Shown piece by piece: positions 15,785-23,992 of a DNA stretch of 54,176 bases (position 1 is its first letter; the number at the start of each line of letters is the position of its first letter). The stretch comes from an uncultured Prevotella sp. GTDB lineage: Bacteria; Bacteroidota; Bacteroidia; Bacteroidales; Bacteroidaceae. The stretch lies in contig URRR01000014.1 of NCBI GenBank assembly GCA_900550365.1, positions 1 to 54,176 on the forward strand. Direction: 5' to 3'. The position numbers and the translations under genes were made by a program. Under the pieces are notes generated by a model. That model was not told the origin of the DNA, did not search any database, and was given only the letters and a program-made list of their open reading frames with translations.

Positions 15785-16774
15785 TTATTGCAGTTGCTTA
15801 ATTTTTAAATTTGTAAAATTATCCTTGTTTCTTAAGCGCTTGTATTTTTTTGTAATATTTGGTATTAATCTGGGAAATAATCTATCAGTATAGTGCAATA
15901 TCAGACCAGGAATAAATCCTATCACATTCCAAGGGCCAGGCATTTTTTTATATAAAGTCGTTAAAGAATATTTAGAATATAAACCATATCTATAATACAG
16001 CATGCAAGATTTAAGTTGTTCCGTGAAGATATAAATATTTTTATTTTTCCTTTTAAATATCTTATACTTAAGAAGTATATTCTCAACGCAACCAATTGGA
16101 TTGTTCTTATATGTTGATGAGGAGGCTGCAGTTATACTATTGTTGTTGTATTCTCTTACGTAAATTGGATAATTTACGTAATATGCATCATATTTTAATG
16201 CCATTGGAAACCAAAAAGAAGATTCTAAAACAAACTTTTCAGATCCATATTTTGGCCATGGAAATTCAAGAAAAATATTTTTCTTTATAACTTCTGCCCT
16301 ATCACCTGTCGCACGGTCATAATATCTGTAATCAAAAAAATTTGAAACTCTATTCTTTTTATAAGGATGAGTACCGACTATCTCACCATTCTCAAATTCT
16401 GACAAAAATACCAAACCACACAACTTTGGATCTTTTTCTAAAACATACATATAATCCAATATCTTTTGAATCGCATCTGGTGTTATATAATCATCTGGGT
16501 CTAAGCGAAATATCATTTTCCCATGCGATTCTTTCACACCTAAATTAAAAGTGTTTGCGGGTCCTTCATTTTCTTTATCTATAAAACGAATCTTAAATGT
16601 GTCTGTATTAAAATCTTTAATAATTGTTTTTAAATTATCAGTACTTCCATCATTTATTATCAGCCATTCAAAATCCTTATTTGTTTGTAATAATAAGGAT
16701 TCGTATGTCCTACGAATAGTTTTCGCCTTATTATAACACATTGATAAAACAGTTATCGTAACAGGATTTTCCAT
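15785..16774 (-). CDS. family 2 glycosyltransferase
   Basis: This 329-residue GT-A enzyme starts MENPVTITVLSMCYNKAKTI, with the nucleotide-binding LIINDGSTDN, the metal-binding RLDPDDYI (DxD) and the NEGPANTFNLGV acceptor-side segment. The C-terminal half is basic and ends near a hydrophobic stretch (VIGFIPGLILHY). The gene is very AT-rich, with many A and T runs, clearly unlike the housekeeping flanks, which suggests recent horizontal gain. It is part of the leftward polysaccharide unit. Confidence 0.88.
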   Translation of the reverse strand: MENPVTITVLSMCYNKAKTIRRTYESLLLQTNKDFEWLIINDGSTDNLKTIIKDFNTDTFKIRFIDKENEGPANTFNLGVKESHGKMIFRLDPDDYITPDAIQKILDYMYVLEKDPKLCGLVFLSEFENGEIVGTHPYKKNRVSNFFDYRYYDRATGDRAEVIKKNIFLEFPWPKYGSEKFVLESSFWFPMALKYDAYYVNYPIYVREYNNNSITAASSSTYKNNPIGCVENILLKYKIFKRKNKNIYIFTEQLKSCMLYYRYGLYSKYSLTTLYKKMPGPWNVIGFIPGLILHYTDRLFPRLIPNITKKYKRLRNKDNFTNLKIKQLQ

Positions 16775-16820
16775 ATCAAATAAGTTTTATAAAAATTTAT
16801 AACTTCCTAAAATAAGTTCT

Positions 16821-17732
16821 TCAAATTTTCAATTCTTTCCTCATTACGTTCCCATCCTTAAAAAGATATACATAGTTAGGATATTGCTGGAAGGTATCAA
16901 CAACTTCAGGAACAGGGTACTTCATTGTATAACCATCTAAAAACCACCCGTTCATCTTACCGGAATCCACTCCTAATGTCTCGTTGTCACTAAAGGTCTG
17001 CACCATATTTATCGGAAAACTTAATAACTTAGATGATAAAGGTGAGCGGCCGTTTGTCAGCCACTTGTGCCTCCTTATTTGTTCACATATATATCCTTCC
17101 AACGAATTAGGATTAGTAAAAACATACTTCTTAAACAACTTAATTATCAGCTCCTTGCTGTATATATGTGCATCTACAGAAAAATGATACCCCCAATTGT
17201 TGTTTTGCGGAACGTCATATGTGTTCCACAGCAATCCCATATCATCTCTTTTCACATTTGCCGGTTCTTCATTCATGCCATTCCCAAGACGCAGCGAGAA
17301 TTGATTCTGAAAAGGAGATGAAGCAATCCAGTCCATTATTTTCTGACTTACGCTCACCTTATTTATGAATATGGCGTCATCTGTCATAAACATTATATAT
17401 CTTGAGCTGTTGTTTTCCAACATGCTGATAAGCCTCTTTCTGAAATCTGTCCGCGGTCTGCGCAATGACGGATACCGGTAAAGATGAACCATATTACGCA
17501 GATTCATATAATCGGAAATGCTGTATTCCTGCTTTGCCTTGCATTCCCTGCTGAATGATACATCTGCATATTTCCTTTTCAAGATTTCATATCCCTTTTC
17601 AAAATCTTTTGTGGAAGTATTGTACAGTACCTCAACTGAATAAGCAGGCTGCAGCCACATTTCTTTCAATGAAGTAAGTAATGTGTCAAGCTGCATGGCT
17701 CTGTTAAATGAGAAAATAATTATTTGCAACAT
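16821..17732 (-). CDS. putative glycosyltransferase, GT-A-like
   Basis: This 303-residue protein starts MLQIIIFSFNRAMQLDTLLT, as GT2-like transferases do, and has MFMTDDAIFINKVSVSQ, where TDD is a likely DxD metal site, then DVPQNNNWGYHFSVDAHIYS and GYICEQIRRHKW. No close family is recognised. Its position between a GT2 gene and an acyltransferase gene, 10 bp from the latter, supports a role in the same glycan. It resembles the uncharacterised glycosyltransferases of O-antigen loci. Confidence 0.65.
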   Translation of the reverse strand: MLQIIIFSFNRAMQLDTLLTSLKEMWLQPAYSVEVLYNTSTKDFEKGYEILKRKYADVSFSRECKAKQEYSISDYMNLRNMVHLYRYPSLRRPRTDFRKRLISMLENNSSRYIMFMTDDAIFINKVSVSQKIMDWIASSPFQNQFSLRLGNGMNEEPANVKRDDMGLLWNTYDVPQNNNWGYHFSVDAHIYSKELIIKLFKKYVFTNPNSLEGYICEQIRRHKWLTNGRSPLSSKLLSFPINMVQTFSDNETLGVDSGKMNGWFLDGYTMKYPVPEVVDTFQQYPNYVYLFKDGNVMRKELKI

Positions 17733-17742
17733 CTGTTCTTAT

Positions 17743-18687
17743 TTATTTTATTATTTGTTTTCTTCCTGCGAGGAGAGGGAAATAACGATATATGATACAT
17801 GAGAAAAGCAATGACAAAATGGCGACGGCTAAATATTCAACATAGACACTCATTCTGAAAATATTGAGCAGCTCTATGAAATATCCATGACTAAGCAATA
17901 TAAGCATCGAATATTTACCGAATGGTGCAATGACTGCCGGCAGAATTTTCGCAACAGACATAAAGAAGCAGCTGCCTGACAGAGCGTTAAGAACGAGCAC
18001 GAGCCACGGCTGACAATATGTATTCCATATCATTTGAAGCGGCTGAGCGTCAAATATTTTTACCCCCCCCAAATAAAATATGGCCAAGACGGCTGTTACT
18101 GAAATCTGCGTCAACAGCCGTCTTGGCCGTAGTATACAAGGCCTCGCCATCTCACCGAATGAGACAAAACACATACATGTCATTGCTGTTGAGGCATAGA
18201 ATGGCAAAACAAGACGGTGGTTGAATATCCGGATATAATTCATATAAAATCCGGCCAATGACACACAAAGACTTAGCAAAATCCGGCAAGTCTTGCTCTC
18301 GCCGGAGAATTTATATATTAAGAAATACATAAGATAACACCAGAACATGCAAAGCAGAAACCACGACATACCATTAATCGACTGATACGGATTAATCATT
18401 AACTTCAATGTCTCAAGTATCCCTGACGAGAGCAGGGAAATGATTATCGCCGGAACGGCAAAAAACATATATGGCACGATAATTGAGTTGAACTTCTTTT
18501 TAAGTAATGAGGCCAGCGTATCAGGCTGTTTATAAAACAAACCCATTATGACAAAGAATACAGGCATTGTCCAACCGTCAGTCCAATGAGAGTGAAAACC
18601 TGCCACGTGCCAGCTTATTACTATAAGCATGGCAGCACCTCTTACAGAGTCAACAAAATCATACCGTTTTCTTAAATCAGATGTCAT
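17743..18687 (-). CDS. membrane acyltransferase (acyltransferase 3 family)
   Basis: From ATG 18687 the product has 314 residues, overlapping the upstream hexapeptide transferase by 11 bp; the longer frame to 18840 lies inside that gene. It starts YDFVDSVRGAAMLIVISWHV, the R-x-x-A motif region and first helix of the family, with about ten hydrophobic spans after. Such proteins O-acylate (often O-acetylate) surface sugars at the membrane. A G8 run (C8 at 18063-18070 on the plus strand) codes FYLGGVKIF at about residue 206, in frame here. One slip would remove the last third. Confidence 0.8.
   Translation of the reverse strand: MTSDLRKRYDFVDSVRGAAMLIVISWHVAGFHSHWTDGWTMPVFFVIMGLFYKQPDTLASLLKKKFNSIIVPYMFFAVPAIIISLLSSGILETLKLMINPYQSINGMSWFLLCMFWCYLMYFLIYKFSGESKTCRILLSLCVSLAGFYMNYIRIFNHRLVLPFYASTAMTCMCFVSFGEMARPCILRPRRLLTQISVTAVLAIFYLGGVKIFDAQPLQMIWNTYCQPWLVLVLNALSGSCFFMSVAKILPAVIAPFGKYSMLILLSHGYFIELLNIFRMSVYVEYLAVAILSLLFSCIIYRYFPLLAGRKQIIK
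18063..18070. repeat. C8 homopolymer (G8 coding), in frame
   Basis: Eight C on the plus strand inside the acyltransferase gene, coding LGGV near residue 206. The gene is ON in this sequence. Confidence 0.9.
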
Positions 18688-19333
18688 ACTGCATATGTGC
18701 GTTTTGTTCCAGATAAATCCTGTCCTTGTCAGAAAAGCGGGATATCCCAATTGATTTTTTATCCTTAAAATATTTATTAAAAATCTCTTCAAGATATTTC
18801 CGTGAGAACCGTTCGTTCTCAGGATAAAGTTTCTTCTCATGTTCCATTATCTCGTCAATTGTGAATTTTGACGCAATGATTCTGGCAGGCACTCCAACCA
18901 GGACCGAATAGGGGGGGTAAGATTTATTAACAATTGCACCTGCTCCGACTATGGTTCCTCTCTGCAGATGTGTGCCGGACAGCAGTATAGCCTTTGTTCC
19001 CACCCAGCAGTCCTCGTCCACGCATACGCCTTCTTCATTATCATTAATATGGTAACGTTCCAATATCCTTTGATTAATACCAACCGTAGGCACATGGTTT
19101 CCTGTAACTACCGTGCATCCGAAGGACAATGAGCTCCATTTCTTTATCGTCACAGTTCCTCCAGCTATTATGAAGTTGCAGAACGGCTGTATCAACGTAT
19201 AATCATCCAAAAATATGTTTTGTGGCATACCTGTATAAAACGGCTGTAAGATATTGTTGTCTTTACCGCAATATCCCAAACGCTTCTTAATTCTTTTCTC
19301 TTTATAAGAATTCCACAGTCTTCCTATAATCAT
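18677..19333 (-). CDS. hexapeptide-repeat acyltransferase
   Basis: This 218-residue protein has left-handed beta-helix repeats typical of sugar O- or N-acetyltransferases: SFGCTVVTGNHVPTVG, CVDEDCWVGTKAILLSGTHL, RGTIVGAGAIVNKSYPPYSV and VGVPARIIASKF. The catalytic His is likely in GNHVPT. The C7 run at SYPPYS (G7 at 18911-18917 on the plus strand, codons 139-141) is in frame here. It overlaps the next gene by 11 bp, so translation is probably coupled. It acts in the cytosol on nucleotide sugars or lipid-linked glycan. Confidence 0.85.
   Translation of the reverse strand: MIIGRLWNSYKEKRIKKRLGYCGKDNNILQPFYTGMPQNIFLDDYTLIQPFCNFIIAGGTVTIKKWSSLSFGCTVVTGNHVPTVGINQRILERYHINDNEEGVCVDEDCWVGTKAILLSGTHLQRGTIVGAGAIVNKSYPPYSVLVGVPARIIASKFTIDEIMEHEKKLYPENERFSRKYLEEIFNKYFKDKKSIGISRFSDKDRIYLEQNAHMQYDI
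18911..18917. repeat. G7 homopolymer (C7 coding), in frame
   Basis: Seven G on the plus strand code Pro-Pro of SYPPYS in the hexapeptide transferase. A Pro-Pro pair is normal at this site of the family, so the run may be partly protein-driven. Confidence 0.9.
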
Positions 19334-19381
19334 ATTTTCTTATATTTAGAGGTTGTAATGAATGATAATCAGCTCAATCCA

Positions 19382-19438
19382 TTATTTCAGTTTAATCAAA
19401 CTGTATGGGTCGTATTTATTCTGAAGCTTGGCGAACAT
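19382..19438 (-). pseudogene. possible 3' remnant of another gene
   Basis: In the frame offset from the fucosyltransferase, 19438 to 19382 reads MFAKLQNKYDPYSLIKLK and stop. This looks like a natural C-terminus, preceded by two stops in that frame. It suggests that foreign sequence was joined here. The family is not identified and a chance reading frame is possible. Confidence 0.3.
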
Positions 19439-20448
19439 GTTATTTTATCAGGATTAGTATTGAGCCATGCGCCCCACCAGCCGAACGAGCTGTTGGTTAT
19501 TACCTGATGCTTACATTGAGCCATAAGCTGCATATCCCTGTAACTTTCAGTCCCGCTGTTCCAGTCAACAAACACTATACGGTCTTTACGTCCGTCAAGA
19601 CCTAATATGTCAGCATTGTCTTTTGCCCATTTAACGCTTCCCGGGTCACAGAAGATAAAGAACACAGGGTTTGAAGTATGCCGGCGGATTAATTTTACAG
19701 CTCTTTTGAAATATCCGGTAGCATAACACGGATAATTGTTCCCAAGCATATCTCCACGTCTGGCATGGATTGCCACAGAATCCGTCTCTTTTATATATGA
19801 AAAGGCATCATGATTTTTCTTGTCTTTAATTTCAGGAAATGTAAAGACTTTCCTTACTTCATTTTCTATAAGTTCAAGTCCGCTGCCTTTGTATTTGAAT
19901 TTCAGTTTCTGCCCTGCGAACAATGGTTCTTCTGATTTAATGAAAAGTTCCGACTTGCAGTCTAATTGGGCCAACGGCAGAGGCCGACGCATTTTCCACA
20001 TTTTCAACCTCATGTACAATTGTGTTTTCTTCAGTTTATTTTTCAACTTATGTCTGTTGTATCGTTCATTATATTCAGACTTAAATCGTTCTTCTTCGAA
20101 ATCACCGAAAGTGTTGACAAGTGACAGACCGTGATTGGCAAAAGCTTTGGTGAAATATACCGGATAATTCATATTTTTGCTCCAAAACCGACTTTCTCTT
20201 ATTTCACGCATGATTTCACTCCACTCACTTTCAGAGAAAAGCTTTTTTATATTCTCCGTTTTAATCTTGAATATGTTTTCAAGCTCATATCCGTTCCACT
20301 GGCAAGTGATGTTATTGCATTCAGGAATGTCATAAATGATGTTCTCAATGTAGATATCGTCTTCCGGATTGGCCTTTCTCATTGCAAGATACTCGCAGAA
20401 TGAAAGCATCTGATTGCCTAATCCTGACTCAATATGGATTACTTTCAT
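19396..20448 (-). CDS. alpha-1,2-fucosyltransferase-like (GT11), unusual C-terminus
   Basis: This 350-residue protein has GT11 hallmarks: GLGNQMLSFCEYLAMRKAN at the N-terminus, VAIHARRGDML (the HxRRxD donor motif) and ITNSSFGWWGAWLNTNPDKI. GT11 enzymes move L-fucose from GDP-fucose to a galactose-like acceptor. In family members tens of residues usually follow the last motif; here there are only 15 (TCSPSFRINTTHTV at the end), and the DNA coding them carries a protein-like tail in another frame. The C-terminus is therefore probably replaced by recombination, and activity is uncertain. Confidence 0.78.
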   Translation of the reverse strand: MKVIHIESGLGNQMLSFCEYLAMRKANPEDDIYIENIIYDIPECNNITCQWNGYELENIFKIKTENIKKLFSESEWSEIMREIRESRFWSKNMNYPVYFTKAFANHGLSLVNTFGDFEEERFKSEYNERYNRHKLKNKLKKTQLYMRLKMWKMRRPLPLAQLDCKSELFIKSEEPLFAGQKLKFKYKGSGLELIENEVRKVFTFPEIKDKKNHDAFSYIKETDSVAIHARRGDMLGNNYPCYATGYFKRAVKLIRRHTSNPVFFIFCDPGSVKWAKDNADILGLDGRKDRIVFVDWNSGTESYRDMQLMAQCKHQVITNSSFGWWGAWLNTNPDKITCSPSFRINTTHTV

Positions 20449-20452
20449 TAAT

Positions 20453-21829
20453 TTATTGTTTGTTGTTAATATTCTTATATAACAGCAGATCTTTAGGGCG
20501 TTTCAACTGGGATATCTGATTTTTATGCAGTATCATGCTTATCATCACAAAATACATTACAAGATTTTTAGGCTCAGATAACGAACTGCCTGCAAAAGAA
20601 CATAAAAAAAGCATAATTAGTTGAGCTGCGCCTACAATCAACAACGCGTTGGTTCTTCTTTGCTTATACAGATAACAAGCGAGACTGATCAGCATCAGCA
20701 GATAAATCAGTCCACCGCCAAAGCCTAATCTTGAAATGATATTTCCATAAGCTATATCAGGCGTTGTGAGCTGAGTAGGCATTTCTGTCGACGGATTAAC
20801 CAAGCCTAATCTGAAATTATATAATTTAGTGACCAATGGCTGATTGTCTGATATTAATCCCAACCCGAAAATCTGTTCACTTAACGGCCGGTGAACTAAG
20901 TAATCAATACGCTCATAGACCCAGCCTATTCTATATGTCATGGTGCCACCGTCACCGTAATTAAAATCTTTATACGCACCTGAAAAAAGAACCGACAAGT
21001 CGTCACTTGTACCTCCCTCAGAGAATCTTTCGGAAATGATGCCTGCAAACGGAATAAACAATATACCGAGTACGACCACGGTTTTCAATAACCTTGAGGC
21101 TTTACCCATGAAATAAATGCTCAATATCACAATCATTAATGAAGAAAAGATTCCTGTACGCCCGAGTGTGCATATCAAAGCAATGAAAAATATAATACGT
21201 AAAATGTTTACACGCTTCCCGAAATATTCAGGAACCACAAACGTAAGAGCTAAAAACAGATCCAACAAAGCTGGAATGTTATACACTCGCAACAAACCGA
21301 CAGAGGGGTCAATTGACGCCTCGCCATATGGCATCAAAGGCCGTCCGACAACTATCTGCATGAAGTACAGCACAGATGTAACAATCGTAATCCAGGCAAG
21401 CATGGGCATCAGCCGGCAAAGCTCCTTAGGCGTAATCCTGATTAAAATAGGCAAGGAGAATATCAGCAGGAAGTCTCGTCCGCCCTGCAGAATCTGGTAA
21501 AACGAGAAGCCGTAATGAAAATAAGAAAAGGCTATGCTGCAAATCATGAAACAGAGAAACAGCTTGTACCATAACATGAACTTTGTCTTTGGCAGACGGT
21601 ATTGTTTGGCCAAGATAAGGTGTAGCGAGATTATAAATGTATAGATAATGGCCATATCCTTATTCTTAACACCGATAACCGCATCAGTCGTAAGCCCGAA
21701 ACCACCACCATATCCGAGCATGAAACTGAGGTATATAAGGTATGAAATGTGTCTGTATTTCGGCTTGAAATACAAATACAACGAAATGATCAGCAGTAAA
21801 ATACCTATCATAAAAGTTTCATATATCAA
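20453..21829 (-). CDS. O-antigen/polysaccharide polymerase (Wzy-like)
   Basis: This 458-residue protein has about ten to twelve hydrophobic spans and a long periplasmic loop around residues 260-345 (ISERFSEGGTSDDLSVLFSG to TPDIAYGNIISRLGFGGG), the arrangement of Wzy polymerases and O-antigen ligases. Sequence conservation in this class is low, so polymerase versus ligase is decided by context: a Wzx flippase and several glycosyltransferases are in the same unit. It lies 4 bp upstream of the fucosyltransferase start. No G/C tract occurs inside it. Confidence 0.75.
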   Translation of the reverse strand: MIYETFMIGILLLIISLYLYFKPKYRHISYLIYLSFMLGYGGGFGLTTDAVIGVKNKDMAIIYTFIISLHLILAKQYRLPKTKFMLWYKLFLCFMICSIAFSYFHYGFSFYQILQGGRDFLLIFSLPILIRITPKELCRLMPMLAWITIVTSVLYFMQIVVGRPLMPYGEASIDPSVGLLRVYNIPALLDLFLALTFVVPEYFGKRVNILRIIFFIALICTLGRTGIFSSLMIVILSIYFMGKASRLLKTVVVLGILFIPFAGIISERFSEGGTSDDLSVLFSGAYKDFNYGDGGTMTYRIGWVYERIDYLVHRPLSEQIFGLGLISDNQPLVTKLYNFRLGLVNPSTEMPTQLTTPDIAYGNIISRLGFGGGLIYLLMLISLACYLYKQRRTNALLIVGAAQLIMLFLCSFAGSSLSEPKNLVMYFVMISMILHKNQISQLKRPKDLLLYKNINNKQ

Positions 21830-21898
21830 AATGTCAATATCCTTACGGCAGACACCTCTGCGTCGAAGCTACGGGGGACAAATATTCAGGCCTCGGTC

Positions 21899-22561
21899 TT
21901 ATTTTGCATAATACCGTGTTATTCCTGTTTTCTTACATATTGCCGGATTTCCTGCTATCAGCGTGTTCTCCTCTTCAACGCTCTTAGTTACGACAGAGCA
22001 TGCCGCCACAACACATCCTTTTGCGATGTGAACACCTTTCAGTATGGTTGATTTTTGTCCTGTCCAGACATCTGCTCCGATTTCTATCGGCTTGTGGCAT
22101 ACTGAAAGTTTACCTGTCTCAAGATTTATTACGCTGTGAAAATCTGTATCCATAATTGTTGTTTCCCAACCAAGATGTACATTCTCATCAAATTTTATAC
22201 TGTCCATACAGATAATTCTTGCTTCAGCCAAATTATGAAATTGGTCTCCTATCTGGAAAACAGCATCCTTTCCTACAGAAATCCGCGCTCCATGGCCGAA
22301 GTAAGCTTTACCGTCAATGATGATTTTCCCGTAAAGTTCCAATATGCTCGGAGAGAAACGTTTGTCGTAAATGCCTACACTACCGAAGCCTATTGACATT
22401 CTACCTCCCCCCCCATTAACAATTATTAAGCCTCGTCCCTTCACTCTGCAGTTCCACCTTACCAGTACCGGCAATTTCCAGAAACTTACGTTAGGGCACA
22501 ACCTGTAACTTACGTATAAGCTCTTCGGTATGGAAAGTATTTTTTCTAACTTACTGTTCAT
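21899..22561 (-). CDS. hexapeptide-repeat acetyltransferase
   Basis: This 220-residue protein has beta-helix repeats (IDGKAYFGHGARISVGKDAV, IGDQFHNLAEARIIC) and the terminal IEIGADVWTGQKSTILKGVH and GCVVAACSVVTKS units of sugar acetyltransferases; DTDFHSV may hold the catalytic His. A G8 run (C8 at 22407-22414 on the plus strand) codes four glycines in NGGGGRM at residues 50-53, in frame here. It is followed by Wzy and preceded, 16 bp away, by another acetyltransferase gene. Confidence 0.85.
   Translation of the reverse strand: MNSKLEKILSIPKSLYVSYRLCPNVSFWKLPVLVRWNCRVKGRGLIIVNGGGGRMSIGFGSVGIYDKRFSPSILELYGKIIIDGKAYFGHGARISVGKDAVFQIGDQFHNLAEARIICMDSIKFDENVHLGWETTIMDTDFHSVINLETGKLSVCHKPIEIGADVWTGQKSTILKGVHIAKGCVVAACSVVTKSVEEENTLIAGNPAICKKTGITRYYAK
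22407..22414. repeat. C8 homopolymer (G8 coding), in frame
   Basis: Eight C on the plus strand in the first quarter of the hexapeptide transferase. A one-base change would stop translation early and remove almost all repeats. Confidence 0.9.
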
Positions 22562-22577
22562 ATCTGTAGATTTATAT

Positions 22578-23264
22578 TTACCTGTTTTTATTTGAGAAAT
22601 ATTCTTTCATCGCATCAATGTCAGTCATCAGTTGCCAGTTCTGCCTTATCCATTCTATCGGTCTGTTCCACCATTCTACGTCAAGCAGGAAATCAATTGT
22701 CTCCTGGTCGTATCTGTATTTTATTATCCTTGCCGGTATGCCGCCGACTATCGCATAAGGCGGCACGTCTTTTGTAACTACCGCACCGGCTAATACCATT
22801 GCCCCGTCGCCAACGTGTATTCCTTCTATCAACTTGACATCTGCACCTATCCAACAGTCTGAACCCACAGCCACAATATATCCCGGCTCAGCATATTTGA
22901 ATTCATCATATAGCTGCCTGTCGGTAAATGTCTGCCCGTTCTGTCTTAATAAAGAAAAGAACATAGGGCATGTGGTGGCAAATGGGTATTTATAAGGGTG
23001 GCGCCCGAATATCACATTGCAATTACCTGCAATAGACGTAAACCGGCCTATCTTTCCTTTAAACACGCCCATGGTTCCTATATACGAGCCATATCCCATG
23101 TATCCGTCAAATGAAGTGTTGCCAACAATCCGGTTAGCCCCTTCAAACCTGGACTTCTCTGTAATATTCCCGGCATAACTGAAGCCCAATACATTCCTCC
23201 ATCTATATTTTAGCCGTATAAAAACAAATAAATGCTCAATCTTTCGTATAACCCCTCCAAACAT
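22578..23264 (-). CDS. CatB-like xenobiotic/sugar O-acetyltransferase
   Basis: This 228-residue protein resembles the CatB-related hexapeptide acetyltransferases: GRFTSIAGNCNVIFGRHPYK (catalytic His in RHPY), a loop with aromatic residues, then GSDCWIGADVKLIEGIHVGD, MVLAGAVVTKDVPPYAIVGG, PARIIKYRYDQETIDFLLD and VEWWNRP. In glycan loci these O-acetylate sugars. Unlike its neighbours it has no long G/C tract. It sits 8 bp downstream of the SGNH hydrolase gene. Confidence 0.85.
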   Translation of the reverse strand: MFGGVIRKIEHLFVFIRLKYRWRNVLGFSYAGNITEKSRFEGANRIVGNTSFDGYMGYGSYIGTMGVFKGKIGRFTSIAGNCNVIFGRHPYKYPFATTCPMFFSLLRQNGQTFTDRQLYDEFKYAEPGYIVAVGSDCWIGADVKLIEGIHVGDGAMVLAGAVVTKDVPPYAIVGGIPARIIKYRYDQETIDFLLDVEWWNRPIEWIRQNWQLMTDIDAMKEYFSNKNR

Positions 23265-23272
23265 ATTAATTT

Positions 23273-23992
23273 TCAGTAAATATACTTTCTTATCTCTTTA
23301 TACCATTTGTCATACGATTTACTTGTCAGATGTATTCCGTCCACAGTCATACCCTCAGGCAGCTCTCCGTTCTTTACATACAGCTTATTTAAATCTATGT
23401 AACGACAATGCCGTCGGGCAGCAATTTCACTTATTGCAATGTTCGCTTCGGATATCTTGCTGTTTTTCCCGTAACTTTTTTCCTTACTTTTATTTACCGG
23501 CAGGATACTTTGCACATATATCTCTGCATCAGGTACGGCACTGATTAAAGAGTCAAGAAGGGAGCCGTACTTTTTTCTGAAAGTGTCAATGTCCATATCA
23601 CGTAAGCCGTTTATACCTGCCATAAGAAACACTTTATCCGGATTTACACCTTTTACAGTTTCAATGCGTCTCATCATTCCGTCTATATTATCTCCCGGAT
23701 ATCCAAGGTTAACAACCTTTTTATCTGGAAACGCCTTACCGAAATCGCCGCCATACGTAATGGAGTTGCCTAAAAACACTACATCCGCCTTATAATTTAG
23801 TTTCAACATCGTATTCTCCCAGCCTTTTACTGCCCAATAATCCGGAGGTAACGGTTTTTCTACAAAACCAAGACTGACTTTCAGTTTATAAGCATATCCG
23901 CTGGTTTTCACCACATACGCCAAGACTAACAGGGAAACTATATTTGTAAGTAAAAGTATTTTACCCCCCCGAATTTTTATTATTTTATCCAT
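23273..23992 (-). CDS. SGNH/GDSL-type hydrolase with N-terminal membrane anchor
   Basis: From ATG 23992 the protein has 239 residues; the longer frame to 24217 lies within the flippase gene. A single hydrophobic helix (ILLLTNIVSLLVLAYVV) follows the first ten residues, so the enzyme is probably anchored outside the cytoplasmic membrane. Catalytic blocks are VVFLGNSITYGG (Ser), VNLGYPGDNID (Gly), FLMAGINGLRD (Asn) and MTVDGIHLTSKSY (Asp, His). These enzymes remove or move acetyl groups. A G7 run (C7 at 23964-23970) codes IRGGK at residues 8-10, in frame here, just after the start. It overlaps the flippase by 13 bp. Confidence 0.85.
   Translation of the reverse strand: MDKIIKIRGGKILLLTNIVSLLVLAYVVKTSGYAYKLKVSLGFVEKPLPPDYWAVKGWENTMLKLNYKADVVFLGNSITYGGDFGKAFPDKKVVNLGYPGDNIDGMMRRIETVKGVNPDKVFLMAGINGLRDMDIDTFRKKYGSLLDSLISAVPDAEIYVQSILPVNKSKEKSYGKNSKISEANIAISEIAARRHCRYIDLNKLYVKNGELPEGMTVDGIHLTSKSYDKWYKEIRKYIY
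23964..23970. repeat. C7 homopolymer (G7 coding), in frame, next to the start codon
   Basis: Seven C on the plus strand at codons 8-10 of the SGNH hydrolase, before the transmembrane anchor. Slippage would abolish the protein. Confidence 0.9.

Noticed and set aside
17743..18840. 365-residue form of the membrane acyltransferase
   Set aside because: The first 51 residues are coded inside the upstream hexapeptide transferase; ATG 18687 with an 11-bp overlap fits the family start.
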